Of a DNA stretch of 64,000 nt, positions 10,201 through 18,358 are shown one piece after another; positions within the stretch are counted from its first letter, which is position 1, and every line of letters starts with the position of its first letter. The DNA comes from Sphingomonadales bacterium (GTDB lineage Bacteria; Pseudomonadota; Alphaproteobacteria; Sphingomonadales; Sphingomonadaceae). Both the position numbers and the translations under genes were made by a program. The stretch is taken from NCBI GenBank assembly GCA_027486275.1, contig JAIXPM010000265.1:1-64000 (forward strand), given 5' to 3'. The notes under the pieces were generated by a model. It was not told the DNA's origin, made no database searches, and saw only the letters and a program-made list of their open reading frames with translations.

Positions 10201-10506
10201 ATCCGGCAGCGCATGGAAAGCGGCGTCGAGACCACCCGCGCCATCATCGAGGGCACCTTTGAACGCGTTCGGCCGGTGCTGATCACCGGCCTCGTGCCGG
10301 CGGTCGGTTTCATCCCGATGGCGATCGCCAGCGGCACCGGCGCCGAGGTGCAGAAGCCGCTGGCCACCGTCGTAATCGGGGGCCTGGTGGTGGCGACGTT
10401 CCTGACCCTGCTTGTGCTGCCGGCGATCTCGCGGGTGATGCTCGGCAATACCGAAAAGCGCCCGATCGAACCCGACACCGATCCTTCTCTCGTGCCCGCG
10501 GAATAG
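7267..10506 (+). CDS. czcA: Heavy-metal RND permease (CzcA-type, HME family)
   Basis: 1079 residues with 12 expected helices and two large periplasmic loops. The fourth helix carries DFGLIVDGAVIIIEN, the DFGxxxDGAxxxxEN signature of the HME1 group (Zn, Co, Cd), in which the two Asp and the Glu form the proton relay. Other RND landmarks are the N-terminal PIDAVPDITNKQVQ, GVEQSLAMQRGVE and FNELIAGVRGDVAIK. It exports divalent cations in exchange for protons together with the adaptor and channel encoded just upstream. The length is normal and no break is seen. The HME1 motif supports Zn/Co/Cd rather than monovalent Cu/Ag. Confidence 0.95.
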   Translation: MIANIIALSVRARWFVVILTLLIGAIGLWQLLKLPIDAVPDITNKQVQINTVEPGLSPIDMEKRVSFPIETALAGIPGLETTRSLSRNGFSQVTAIFTEGTDLYFARQQVSERLTQARDSLPAGVQPQVGPVTTGLGEVFMYTIDYANPGGKGAKVIDGQPGWQSDGSYLTPEGERLTDDVARAAYLRTVQDWIIRPQLRTVQGVAGIDSIGGFQKQYVVEPDPAKLIAYGVSFSDLGKALEAANLAVGANYFNRGGEAFLVRADARIRTQGEIEEAVIATRGGVPVAVRDVATVRLGGDLRTGAASMNGHEVVVGTALMLIGENSRVVAKAVDERLTTVKKSLPPGVRIETVLDRSALVGATIGTVQKNLIEGALLTAAALFLFLGNIRASIIAVLVIPFSFLMMATGMNFLGVSGNLMSLGALDFGLIVDGAVIIIENCLRRLAERQEHVGRLLTERERLEETTLGAQEMIKPTIYGQAIIFLVFAPLLTFTGVEGKTFSPMAITVLLALGGAFFLSLSFVPAMIAILVRGKVSEEEVWIVRRIKQSYLPILKRSVATPWPFIGGGFAIFAVAVVMFGSLGQEFIPLLDEKNMALASTRVPSTGVEQSLAMQRGVERAVTSLPEVKLMFSKTGTAEVATDPMPPNISDGFVILKEKADWPAGVTTKSDVIARIEAKSNALIGQSYEVSQPIQLRFNELIAGVRGDVAIKLYGDDLDQMSAAAAKIVDVIKATPGAADTKAEQTEGSPTLDVRFDRAAIARFGLTVEDVADTVSAAMGGREAGLVFEGDRRFDVVVRVPQVSRNNLDALGALPVLLPADGSGQRRSVPLSQVAQFRFSEGLNQISRENGKRRVVIQTNVRGRDVGSFVADITPKVEAVTLPTGSYLEWGGQFQNLQAASRRLSIVVPICFAVIFALLYLALGSVRRAAAVFTAIPLGLAGGVFTLAATGIAFSVSAAVGFICLSGVAVLNGLVVMTSIRQRMESGVETTRAIIEGTFERVRPVLITGLVPAVGFIPMAIASGTGAEVQKPLATVVIGGLVVATFLTLLVLPAISRVMLGNTEKRPIEPDTDPSLVPAE

Positions 10507-10517
10507 GAGCTGCCATC

Positions 10518-10844
10518 ATGGACGATCCCATCAAGCTGCTGCGCATCTACACTGATGAAACGGCGTATTTCGGCGATCACAAGCTTTATACGGTGATCGC
10601 CACCCGCGCCCGCGACACCGCGATGGCGGGGGTCACGGTGCTGCGCGCGATGGTCGGCTTCGGGCGCAGTACCCGGGTCCACAGTCGCCACGTCCTCGAG
10701 AACGAACAGTCGATCCTGATCGAGATTGTCGACAACGAGGTCAAGCTACGCCGCTTTGTCGACAGCCTCGCCGACGTGCCCGACATCGGCCTTGTCACGC
10801 TCGAAGCCGTTGAGGTGCTGCGAACACCCCGGTCGACGTTATGA
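10518..10844 (+). CDS. DUF190 PII-like protein
   Basis: 108 residues matching the DUF190 pattern: KLLRIYTDETAYFGDHKLYTV at the N-terminus, AMAGVTVLRAMVGFGRS in the middle and a beta-strand ending LVTLEAVEVLR. DUF190 proteins have a PII-like trimeric fold and often accompany ion transporters such as CrcB/Fluc and RND metal pumps. The gene lies 11 bases after czcA and its stop overlaps the next start (ATGA). It may sense a ligand or metal to modulate the pump, by analogy to PII-like CutA and PII-NG proteins; this is not shown by the sequence. Confidence 0.85.
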   Translation: MDDPIKLLRIYTDETAYFGDHKLYTVIATRARDTAMAGVTVLRAMVGFGRSTRVHSRHVLENEQSILIEIVDNEVKLRRFVDSLADVPDIGLVTLEAVEVLRTPRSTL

Positions 10845-11443
10845 CGAATCGAAGAGCCTTCGTTGCCGCCTGGCAGCCCCCGGAAGGACAGATGTCCATG
10901 TCGAAACCCCATGACTTCCGGTGGAATCCGCGCCGGCATGTCTTTGCGCCCCCGAAGCCGCGAAAGCCGCAGCCGGTTTCACGGATGACCATCGGCATCC
11001 TGGCGATGCTCGTAATCGTCGGTGCCGGGGCGATCTACGTTTACGACCGTCAGCCGGGATTGACGGCAGACACGCACGTCATCCCCCTGCAGCCGCATGC
11101 CGACGGCTTCACGGGACCGCTTGGAAGCGGACGTATCAGCCTCAGCTTCATCACCAGCTCCGGCGCCAGATACATCCGGATCGAGTTGAGGGACTCAGCC
11201 GGCCGGCCGTTGCAACCTCAGCCGGGAACGATTGTGTCGCTCGATAGCAACACGGCCGCAGGTGCGCGCCAGTCAATTGCATTTCGCCGCGATGGAACGG
11301 CGCTGGTCTCGGCGACGCCGGTCCAGCAACTCGCCGACCGATCGATTCTCGTCATAATCGAGGGTCGGACGCGACATGTCTTTGCACTCGACGAACATGC
11401 ACTGCTGCTCGACCAGCATCAGATTGAGAAGCCTGCAGCATGA
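10841..11443 (+). CDS. Single-pass membrane protein of the czc operon
   Basis: 200 residues with a cytoplasmic, basic, proline-rich N-terminus (about 1-48), one transmembrane helix (MTIGILAMLVIVGAGAIYVY, about 49-68) and a periplasmic domain of about 125 residues rich in beta strands. An internal ATG at 10901 in the same frame could be the true start. The four-base overlap with the DUF190 gene argues for the first ATG. No family is recognised. It is cotranscribed with the czc genes and may be a periplasmic accessory protein. Confidence 0.65.
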   Translation: MTNRRAFVAAWQPPEGQMSMSKPHDFRWNPRRHVFAPPKPRKPQPVSRMTIGILAMLVIVGAGAIYVYDRQPGLTADTHVIPLQPHADGFTGPLGSGRISLSFITSSGARYIRIELRDSAGRPLQPQPGTIVSLDSNTAAGARQSIAFRRDGTALVSATPVQQLADRSILVIIEGRTRHVFALDEHALLLDQHQIEKPAA

Positions 11444-11501
11444 GCCAGGAGCGGCCTTCCCGACGATCCGGTCGTACCATTCAGCTACACGGATATGGCC
11501 A

Positions 11502-12119
11502 ATGAGCAGCGAGAATCTCGACCTTGGGTCAGCCGATCATCGGCGAACGTTATGGCTTGTTTTGCTCCTTAACGTGTTTTTGGCGGCTGCCTTTTTTGGA
11601 ACTGGCCTGGCGGCGGATTCAAGCGCGCTCATCGCTAACGGGCTCGACAACAGCTCGGATGCCGTCGTCTATGTGATCAGCCTTGTGGCGCTCTCACGAC
11701 CACCAAGCTGGAAGCGAACAGCGGCACGTGTTTCCGGATTCCTGCTTCTGCTGTTCGCCGCCGGGGTTCTGTACGATGTCTGGCGTCGGTTTCAGGAAGG
11801 CACGGAACCGCTGGGCGGCACGATGCTCGTCATGGCCGTGGTGGCTGCCCTTGTGAATTACATCTGCCTGCGATTGCTGCAGCGGCTGAAGGCGCCCGAC
11901 GTCAACCTGCGTGCAGCGCGTACCTTCAGCGCCAACGACTTCATCGCCAACGCCGGTATACTTGTCGCCGGCGCTTTGGTGCTGTGGACAGGCAAGGCCT
12001 GGCCCGACCTCGTCGTCGGATTGGCGGTCGCGGCCATCGCCGCCTGGGGCGGCGTCGACATCCTGCGCGATGCGCAAAACGACAACGATGTGGCGCGCTT
12101 GCCACAGGAGGAAAAATGA
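11502..12119 (+). CDS. Cation diffusion facilitator-like membrane protein
   Basis: 205 residues with six hydrophobic segments. The second helix carries LIANGLDNSSDAVVYVI and the fifth NDFIANAGILVAGALVL, which occupy the places of the HxxxD-type metal-site motifs of the CDF family, with partly different residues (Asn and Asp in place of His). There is no cytoplasmic C-terminal CDF domain; the protein ends after helix six with DILRDAQNDNDVA. It is therefore a short CDF-like protein. An ATG at 11502 fits the family better than upstream in-frame codons, which overlap the previous gene. The stop overlaps the start of the metal ATPase (ATGA), so the two are probably made together. Confidence 0.75.
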   Translation: MSSENLDLGSADHRRTLWLVLLLNVFLAAAFFGTGLAADSSALIANGLDNSSDAVVYVISLVALSRPPSWKRTAARVSGFLLLLFAAGVLYDVWRRFQEGTEPLGGTMLVMAVVAALVNYICLRLLQRLKAPDVNLRAARTFSANDFIANAGILVAGALVLWTGKAWPDLVVGLAVAAIAAWGGVDILRDAQNDNDVARLPQEEK

Positions 12120-14626
12120 CCGACCGCCTTCGTCTCGACCTGCCGCTGCTGCTGCCTGATATCGATGATATTGCCGACGCCTGTGTCGACAGGCTGATCG
12201 CCGATCTGAACGGCTTTGATGGCGTCAGCAAAGCCCATGTGGAGAAAGCCGCCGGCGAGACGGCCGCACTCTTGTGCATTCACTACGATCCAGCGCTGAT
12301 TACCCTGGCGCGGATCCGCGAACGCGCCGTCGCCGCCGGTGCCGCCGTCACCGAACGCTTCGGTCACCTTCATCTCGAAGTCGATGGACTGACCCACGCC
12401 CGACGGGCGCGGACGTTCGCCGAACGTCTTCGGCAGGTCTCCGGGATCATCGAGGCCGACGCCTCGGCCTCTGGTGCTGTTCGCATCGAGTTCGACAGGA
12501 CGCTCATCCCGGAACTCGAAATCCGGACCTTGCTGAAAGCCATGGGAGCGCCGCCGCGCGAGCCCGACACCACAGGATTATCGAAGACATCGTCGGCACC
12601 TCATGGTGACCACGACCATGTGCACGAAGAACCGGCGCCGAACGGGAAGGCCAAAGCGGCAGATTCGCATGCCGGGCACGACCATGGCCATGGCGGTGTG
12701 CTCGGTGAAAATGCCGAGCTGATCTTTTCGTTGGTCTGCGGCGGTCTCCTTGCCGCCGGCTTCGGCATCTCCTTCATACCATCAGCGCCCCAATGGCTGC
12801 CGCTGGCCCTTTATGTGGCGGCCTATGGTTTTGGCGGCTATTTCACCATCCTCGAGGCCATCGCATCCCTGCGCAACCGTCGCTTCGAAATCGACAGCCT
12901 GATGCTGATCGCCGCTGGCGGCGCCGCCGCGCTCGGTGCCTGGGCCGAAGGTGCCTTGCTGCTGTTCCTATTCAGCTTTGGCCATGCGCTGGAACATTAT
13001 GCCATGGGGCGCGCCAAGCGCGCCATCGAGGCACTTGCCGAACTGGCGCCCAAGACCGCTTCAGTGCGCCGCGACGGGGTCGTCATCGAGGTCTCGGTGG
13101 CGGAACTGGCGATCGGCGATGTCGTGATCGTCAAGCCCAATGAACGCATGGCGGCCGACGGCTTTGTCATTCGTGGCACGACCAGCGTCAACCAGGCACC
13201 CGTCACCGGCGAAAGCGTGCCCGTCGACAAGCAGCCCGTTGCCGACCGTGCCGCGGCCACGGCCCGGCCCGACGCCGTGCCAGCGGCGCACCGCATTTTT
13301 GCCGGGACGATCAATGGCGCCAGCGCCATCGAGATCGAGGTGACGCGGCGCTCGGGCGATACCACTCTCGCCAAGGTCGTCCAGATGGTGAGCGAGGCCG
13401 AGGCTCAAAAGTCCCCGACGCAGCACTTTACCGACAAGTTCGAGCGCATCTTCGTACCGAGTGTGCTGTTGCTCGTTGTCGTCATGCTGTTCGCGTGGGT
13501 CGTCGTCGATGAACCGTTCAGAGACAGTTTCTATCGCGCAATGGCGGTTCTCGTTGCTGCCAGCCCATGTGCCCTGGCGATTGCCACCCCCAGCGCCGTC
13601 CTGTCGGGGGTCGCCCGCGCGGCGCGCGGCGGGGTGCTGATCAAGGGCGGCGGGCCGCTCGAAAATCTTGGAACGCTGACAGCCATCGCCTTCGACAAGA
13701 CCGGTACCCTGACCGAAGGACGGCCCCGGATTACCGACGTCATCGTTGCCGATGGCGTGACCGAGACCGAGCTGCTGCGCGTCGCCGTCGCGATCGAAAG
13801 TCTCAGCGATCACCCGCTTGCGGCCGCCGTCGTGACTGGCGGGCGCGAGCGCCTTGGCAATGTCTCCATCCCCGAGGCGTCCGCTGCGCGCAGTATCACC
13901 GGACGCGGCGTTGCAGCCAGCATCGACGGCCAAACGGTCCATGTCGGGAGCCCGCGCCTGTTCGGCGAGATCGAGGGCAATCCGATCCCCGAAAGCCTAC
14001 AAGCGGATATCAGCCGTATGGAATCCGAGGGCCGCACGATGATGGTCGTTCGCAAGGGCTCACAATATCTGGGGCTCATCGGCTTGATGGACACCCCGCG
14101 GAGCACCGCTGTCGACACACTGAAGCGTCTGCGCACGCTCGGAATCACCAGGATGCTGATGATCTCAGGCGACAACCAACGCGTCGCCGACGCGATCGCG
14201 GCCGAGGTCGGGCTCGATGAAGCCTGGGGCGATCTGATGCCCGAGAACAAGGTCGATGCCATCAAGAAATTGAAGTCGGAAGGCAAGGTCGCCATGGTCG
14301 GCGACGGCGTCAATGATGCCCCGGCCATGGCGCATGCGACCGTTGGCATCGCCATGGGCGCCGCTGGATCCGATGTGGCACTCGAAACCGCCGATGTCGC
14401 GTTGATGGCCGATGACCTGTCACACCTGCCGTTCGCAGTCGGGCTCAGCCGCGCCACCTCGCGCATCATCAAACAGAATCTCTACGTCAGCCTCGGCGTA
14501 GTCGCCGTCCTGCTGCCCGCAACGATTTTGGGTCTGGGCATCGGTCCGGCCGTGCTGGCCCATGAAGGCTCGACACTCGTCGTCGTCTTCAACGCCCTGC
14601 GCCTGCTGGCCTACAAGGACCGCTGA
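12116..14626 (+). CDS. P1B-type heavy-metal ATPase with SPC motif (Co/Zn type)
   Basis: 836 residues. The N-terminus has two ferredoxin-like segments (about 1-75 and 80-145) without CxxC, then a His-rich linker (about 161-200, including HDHVHEE and HAGHDHGHGG). Catalytic parts are VTGESVPVDKQ (actuator), FDKTGTLTEG (phosphorylated Asp) and MVGDGVNDAPA (hinge). The sixth-helix metal motif is SPC (AASPCALAIATPSAV), and the last region has HEGST. SPC plus HEGxT marks the P1B-4 group (CoaT, CzcP), which exports Co, Zn or Cd, rather than the CPC of ZntA or CopA. It overlaps the CDF-like gene by four bases. Complete, with normal length. Confidence 0.9.
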   Translation: MTDRLRLDLPLLLPDIDDIADACVDRLIADLNGFDGVSKAHVEKAAGETAALLCIHYDPALITLARIRERAVAAGAAVTERFGHLHLEVDGLTHARRARTFAERLRQVSGIIEADASASGAVRIEFDRTLIPELEIRTLLKAMGAPPREPDTTGLSKTSSAPHGDHDHVHEEPAPNGKAKAADSHAGHDHGHGGVLGENAELIFSLVCGGLLAAGFGISFIPSAPQWLPLALYVAAYGFGGYFTILEAIASLRNRRFEIDSLMLIAAGGAAALGAWAEGALLLFLFSFGHALEHYAMGRAKRAIEALAELAPKTASVRRDGVVIEVSVAELAIGDVVIVKPNERMAADGFVIRGTTSVNQAPVTGESVPVDKQPVADRAAATARPDAVPAAHRIFAGTINGASAIEIEVTRRSGDTTLAKVVQMVSEAEAQKSPTQHFTDKFERIFVPSVLLLVVVMLFAWVVVDEPFRDSFYRAMAVLVAASPCALAIATPSAVLSGVARAARGGVLIKGGGPLENLGTLTAIAFDKTGTLTEGRPRITDVIVADGVTETELLRVAVAIESLSDHPLAAAVVTGGRERLGNVSIPEASAARSITGRGVAASIDGQTVHVGSPRLFGEIEGNPIPESLQADISRMESEGRTMMVVRKGSQYLGLIGLMDTPRSTAVDTLKRLRTLGITRMLMISGDNQRVADAIAAEVGLDEAWGDLMPENKVDAIKKLKSEGKVAMVGDGVNDAPAMAHATVGIAMGAAGSDVALETADVALMADDLSHLPFAVGLSRATSRIIKQNLYVSLGVVAVLLPATILGLGIGPAVLAHEGSTLVVVFNALRLLAYKDR

Positions 14627-14690
14627 TATGCCCGGGCGCTCAAACCGCCCCTCTGATCTCATTTGGTCAACCACCTGAAGGAACCCTCGA

Positions 14691-15080
14691 ATGCTGTTCA
14701 TCCCGATTTTACTGGCGGCATTGGTTGCCGCCCCGGCCAGCGCCGGGTCCCTCGTCGGCGTCTGGAGCGTCGGGGAAAAGCGAGCTTGCGATCAAGGACC
14801 GGCGTGGGTGCTGTTCGCGGACGGTCAATATGCTGAAGTGACTTTGCCAAGCGGGCCCATCAGCGCGCTGGGCCTGTGGAAGGACGAAGAGACGGCGCTT
14901 GCCTACACCCATGCTCACATGCCTTTTGCCGGACATGAACTGCCTGCCAAAATGAGCCGGATGACGATCGAAGTGCGGGCTGCCGACAGGCTCGACATGC
15001 GCAACGCCCGCGGCCTTGCACGAACGTTTCACCGGTGTCCCGCGGCGTCACTCAAGGCACCAACCAGTCCGGCGCATTGA
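14691..15080 (+). CDS. Small secreted protein, 129 aa
   Basis: Starts at an ATG with GAAGGA upstream. A short signal peptide (MLFIPILLAALVAAPASAGS) is followed by a compact domain beginning LVGVWSVGEKRACDQGPAWV. That pattern, with a late Cys pair (Cys27 and RTFHRCP near 119), resembles small lipocalin-like or META-like exported proteins. It probably resides in the periplasm. It lies between the metal ATPase and the ZIP transporter gene on the same strand, suggesting metal stress, but no direct evidence of function is seen. Confidence 0.6.
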   Translation: MLFIPILLAALVAAPASAGSLVGVWSVGEKRACDQGPAWVLFADGQYAEVTLPSGPISALGLWKDEETALAYTHAHMPFAGHELPAKMSRMTIEVRAADRLDMRNARGLARTFHRCPAASLKAPTSPAH

Positions 15081-15150
15081 TCGCAGCGCAATTATCGTTG
15101 GCTCGCAGCAGCTACGTTGCGCTTGATGAGGCAGCCTTGGAACACCCTGC

Positions 15151-15834
15151 ATGAACGTGTTTGCATTCACCTTGATTCCGGTCGCCGCCATGACCGTCGG
15201 GGCAGCCGCGACGACGCTGCGCAGGCCTGGGCCCCAACTGACCAGCGCGATCCAGCACTTTGCTGCCGGCGTTGTCTTTGCGGCCGCCGCCGGCGAAATA
15301 TTGCCTGATCTCAAGCACGACGGTGCGCAGATTCCGGTGCTGATCGGCGGACTTGCTGGTATTGCCGTCATGCTGCTCGTCAAACATCTTGGCGCCAAGG
15401 CGAAGGGGAACACGGGTTTTGTGGCGGTCATCGGGACCGACATTCTGATCGATGGCCTTGTGCTTGGTATCGGCTTTGCGGCAGGCGCTCGCCAAGGTTT
15501 GCTGCTGACCCTCGCGCTGACGCTCGAGGTGTTGTTCCTCGGGGTCACCGTTGCCATCAGTCTTGGGAGCGGCGGCCTTTCGCGGGGGCGCGTGATCGCG
15601 TCTACATTTGCTATGGGCTTGTTATTGCCGCTGGGTGCGCTGGCGGGAGGACCGATCGCCAGCCTGCCACCGGCCATCGTGACGGGCTTCTTCGCCTTTG
15701 GCTTGATCGCGCTGCTCTATCTGGTCACCGAAGAACTCCTCGTTGAAGCGCATGAAACTCAAGAAACCCCCCTGATCACCGCAATGTTCTTCCTTGGCTT
15801 CCTCGCATTGCTGCTGATCGAGGAGGCGTTATGA
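15151..15834 (+). CDS. ZIP family metal transporter
   Basis: 227 residues, about eight hydrophobic segments. ZIP signatures are HFAAGVVFAAAAGEILPDL (helix 2), IGTDILIDGLVLGIGF (helix 4) and LTLEVLFLGVTVAI (helix 5). In canonical ZIPs helix 4 has HNxxDG and helix 5 HExxH; here they read TDILIDG and LEVLF, so several metal-ligand histidines are replaced. This matches a subset of small bacterial ZIP-like proteins, so the substrate and direction are uncertain. The gene is followed 12 bases later by a Fur-like regulator, which suggests metal-responsive control of the pair. Confidence 0.8.
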   Translation: MNVFAFTLIPVAAMTVGAAATTLRRPGPQLTSAIQHFAAGVVFAAAAGEILPDLKHDGAQIPVLIGGLAGIAVMLLVKHLGAKAKGNTGFVAVIGTDILIDGLVLGIGFAAGARQGLLLTLALTLEVLFLGVTVAISLGSGGLSRGRVIASTFAMGLLLPLGALAGGPIASLPPAIVTGFFAFGLIALLYLVTEELLVEAHETQETPLITAMFFLGFLALLLIEEAL

Positions 15835-15846
15835 AGCTGGCAAAGT

Positions 15847-16302
15847 GTGTCGCCAGCTAACACCCTGACCGACTGGCAGCGTCTTGAAGACCTGGCCGCC
15901 GCTGCTTTCGGCAGGGTCGGAAAGTCCATGACAGAGCAGCGTCGCGCTGTTTTGTTTGCGATGTGGTCAACAAAATCAGTCATGACGCTCGAGACGATGT
16001 CGGCTAGCCTGGACGTTCATCACACCGCTTCGCGGTCAAGCGTCGCACGCGCGCTCGTGGACTTCACCGATGCCGGCATTTTCCGGCGTGTCGAAACGCG
16101 GAGCGGCTATATCCTTGCACCGACAAGGACAGCAATCCTGCTCGTTTGTCGAAGCTGCCCCTCTGTCGTGATCGTCGAAATGACTGCGTTGGACACCGAG
16201 CTTGCCAGCTTGGCATCATCCTATGAGTTCCGCGTAAAACTTGCCGCAGTCGAAATAGTTGGGACCTGTGCAGACTGCACCAGACAGACAAGCATTGGCT
16301 GA
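15847..16302 (+). CDS. Fur/Zur-like transcriptional regulator
   Basis: 151 residues from a GTG start. The N-terminal half (about 25-90) is a winged helix (MTEQRRAVLFAMW, SRSSVARALVDFTDAGIFRRVE), followed by LVCRSCPSVVIVE, the dimerisation-domain strand that in Fur proteins bears the structural CxxC. A second Cys pair, GTCADCTRQ, lies at the C-terminus, giving the CxxC...CxxC structural zinc site. The family's His-rich sensing motifs (HHHH, HxH) are weak or absent, so it may be a divergent Zur. It is 12 bases from the ZIP gene and is most likely its regulator. Confidence 0.7.
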   Translation: MSPANTLTDWQRLEDLAAAAFGRVGKSMTEQRRAVLFAMWSTKSVMTLETMSASLDVHHTASRSSVARALVDFTDAGIFRRVETRSGYILAPTRTAILLVCRSCPSVVIVEMTALDTELASLASSYEFRVKLAAVEIVGTCADCTRQTSIG

Positions 16303-16555
16303 ACGATGCGGAATGATAGGCAGGGCCCACACCCCGCGCTCGAGCCGTTGGGGCGGTTCACGATGTTGCCCGAAGAATGGTAGATCGCCATGATGCCTCA
16401 CGTTGCCAAAATTACTGCCTGCCTCGAAGCGCACGCCGCCCGGACATACAAGCGCGCCCTCACGATGCACTTCGTCCCTCGCGACTGACTTGCTGCTGCT
16501 TGCCGCTTGAACTCCCCCCACAAGCTCTGGCACCCTGCCCCGAAACAGGGAAAGC

Positions 16556-16831
16556 ATGATGAGCCGGGCTGACGAGAAGGCGATTGAACATCGTCACGAC
16601 GAGCATGTTGCCAATGCACTGGGGATCGGCACCGATACGCTTGCGAAGTATCCGTTCAGCGTGGCGAAAACGCCGGTCACGACGATGTGGCGCGAGACGG
16701 GCATGATTTATGACTGGCGCATTCTTTGGGCAAAAGAGGCACCCCCTGGGATCGATGTGAATGGCACGGCGGGCTCGCTGTGGTCGGACATTCCTGCTGG
16801 GTTGGAAGAACCGGATCCGGATAATTCGTGA
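16556..16831 (+). CDS. Hypothetical protein, 91 aa
   Basis: A small, soluble, charged protein with two consecutive ATG codons (16556 and 16559) and an AGGGAAA ribosome site. The N-terminus includes HRHDEH, a possible metal-binding cluster, and the C-terminal half contains MWRETGMIYDWRILWAKE. No family is recognised. The 250 bases between this gene and the Fur-like regulator show no convincing coding sequence. Its reading frame and ribosome site support a real gene; the function is unknown. Confidence 0.45.
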   Translation: MMSRADEKAIEHRHDEHVANALGIGTDTLAKYPFSVAKTPVTTMWRETGMIYDWRILWAKEAPPGIDVNGTAGSLWSDIPAGLEEPDPDNS

Positions 16832-16933
16832 TGCGTAAGGCCTGCGACCCCTGCTCGATACCTGGTTCTCGATCGAGCATGTGACGGTTCAAACCGAGGT
16901 CATGCCCTGCGCCGACGACGCCGCAGTCCATCC

Positions 16934-17746
16934 CTAGGACGGTAGGACATCGCGAAAATCCGGAGGTATCGGCATCGGCGTGAACGCGTCGACGCGGGCG
17001 CGCCCGGTATTGCCCCAGGGAATGCGCCCGGTCAGTGAGCCCAGCGGCGCCAGAGCAAGCCGAAACGCCTGACCGGCAATCTCGCGCAGGTCGCCCGTCC
17101 GCACCGCAAGGCCAAGCATCAGCCGATGCACCTGCAAATGTGCCCCCAGCGCGGCTTGCGACAGGATATGCGCACGCTCCAGCGCGTACCATTGCCGGGC
17201 AACGTCGCCCGCCGTGCGCGCCGCCGCAAACGCAAGCATTTCGGCGTCCAGACATTTTCGCCAAGCCGTTCTCCGCATCAGATCGCGAATGCCCGCGCCG
17301 CCGTGCTGGGCAAGTTTGCGCCACCGACGCTGTCGATGCGCGTAGAAGACCCGCGCAAAACTCCAGACGACAGGCGTCAACAATCCGGCTTCGATCTCGA
17401 CATCGTCGACATAGGTGCAACCGCCCTCGCCATCAGGGGTGATCGTGATCCAATGGTCCCAGCGCCGCGCAAGGTCGCCACTCCCGTTGTCGCGCATCCG
17501 AAAACTGCCATCGGGGCTCTTCGGTTGCGAGATATCGATCGATTGCTGGCCCAGCGGCAGAACGCCTCCAAGCAGGACGCGAACACGACAAGCGCCTTCT
17601 TCCCAGATCGGCGGAAATGCACGGGGTTCGATCGGCACAAAGCGCAGCAGCGGCGCGGCGACATGGTTCAAAAGCGCTGGCGTGCGCAACACCAGGAAGG
17701 CCGCGTCGGCAGCGATCGGCAGCTTTGTTGACAGGCAAACGCGCAT
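16934..17746 (-). CDS. SRPBCC-like domain fused to DUF3703
   Basis: 270 residues. The N-terminal part (about 1-150) looks like an SRPBCC/START-type ligand-binding fold, with ITPDGEGGCTYVDDVEIEAG and a long C-terminal helix. The rest (about 155-270) matches DUF3703: ARQWYALERAHILSQAALGAH, LAPLGSLTGRIPWGNTG and the closing MPIPPDFRDVL. DUF3703 proteins are found beside MerR regulators in heavy-metal gene groups. The gene diverges from a MerR regulator, and the operator and promoter lie between them, so it should be induced by that regulator's metal. I have not seen a catalytic motif; the domain pairing is the unusual part. Confidence 0.7.
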   Translation of the reverse strand: MRVCLSTKLPIAADAAFLVLRTPALLNHVAAPLLRFVPIEPRAFPPIWEEGACRVRVLLGGVLPLGQQSIDISQPKSPDGSFRMRDNGSGDLARRWDHWITITPDGEGGCTYVDDVEIEAGLLTPVVWSFARVFYAHRQRRWRKLAQHGGAGIRDLMRRTAWRKCLDAEMLAFAAARTAGDVARQWYALERAHILSQAALGAHLQVHRLMLGLAVRTGDLREIAGQAFRLALAPLGSLTGRIPWGNTGRARVDAFTPMPIPPDFRDVLPS

Positions 17747-17784
17747 GATTCCCTCTTCGATGTTTGGGTCTCATTGCGCTATGC

Positions 17785-17805
17785 ACCCTGTAGCAACTAC
17801 GGGGT
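17785..17805. promoter_or_regulatory. MerR-family operator between the DUF3703 fusion gene and merR
   Basis: An interrupted dyad, ACCCTGTAG-CAA-CTACGGGGT, 21 bp, with one mismatched pair. This is the form of operators of ZntR/CadR/PbrR/CueR-type regulators. On the minus strand TTGACC (about 17803-17808) and CATAGC (about 17778-17783) stand roughly 19 bp apart. This over-long spacer is the hallmark of MerR-activated promoters and faces the SRPBCC-DUF3703 gene. The site also overlaps the leader of the merR gene, which would allow autorepression. Confidence 0.75.
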
Positions 17806-17810
17806 CAAGC

Positions 17811-18200
17811 ATGAAGATCGGTGAACTAGCCCGCGCCATGGCGACCAATGTCGAGACGGTCCGCTACTATGAGCGGATCGGCATGCTGGCGGCACCGGCG
17901 CGCACACACGCCAACTATCGCAGCTATGCGCCCGAGCAGATCGCGCGCCTGTCATTCATCCGGCGAGCCCGTACACTCGGATTTACGCTCGACGACATCC
18001 GCGAATTGCTGGCTCTCGCGTCGGACGCCGACCAGTCGTGCGAAGCGATCGACGCAATGGCAGTGCGCCACCGGGATGCCGTCAACCGCAAAATCGCCGA
18101 CCTGACCGCTCTGCGCCAGCAACTCGACGACGTTATCGACGCCTGCAGCCAGGGCCGCGTCGGGCAATGCCGGATCGTCGAGGCGCTGGGCCCGCGGTGA
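17811..18200 (+). CDS. MerR family metal-responsive regulator
   Basis: 129 residues. The N-terminal winged helix reads KIGELARAMATNVETVRYYERIGML, the MerR signature, followed by NYRSYAPEQIARLSFIRRART. A long dimerisation helix (about 82-112) leads to a C-terminal metal-binding loop with DACSQGRVGQCRIVEAL. A Cys within the first helix-loop (DQSCEAIDAM, about residue 79) completes the CadR/PbrR/ZntR-type cysteine arrangement. The predicted inducer is a divalent ion (Zn, Cd or Pb). It should act on the operator 6-26 bp upstream of its own start, turning on the divergent gene. Confidence 0.88.
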   Translation: MKIGELARAMATNVETVRYYERIGMLAAPARTHANYRSYAPEQIARLSFIRRARTLGFTLDDIRELLALASDADQSCEAIDAMAVRHRDAVNRKIADLTALRQQLDDVIDACSQGRVGQCRIVEALGPR

Positions 18201-18358
18201 GCGGCAAAGCGCCGACGTTCCGAACTCATTTCATGTTTGGGTGGCATCAGGGCACGGCATCGCCCCTTGGCGCTTCAAGATTCGCCGCCGAACCACGACC
18301 CGCTCGTCTTCGGAGCCAGCGCCGCCGGTGTGCGGTATGCGAGAGCGGTCGACCCGGA

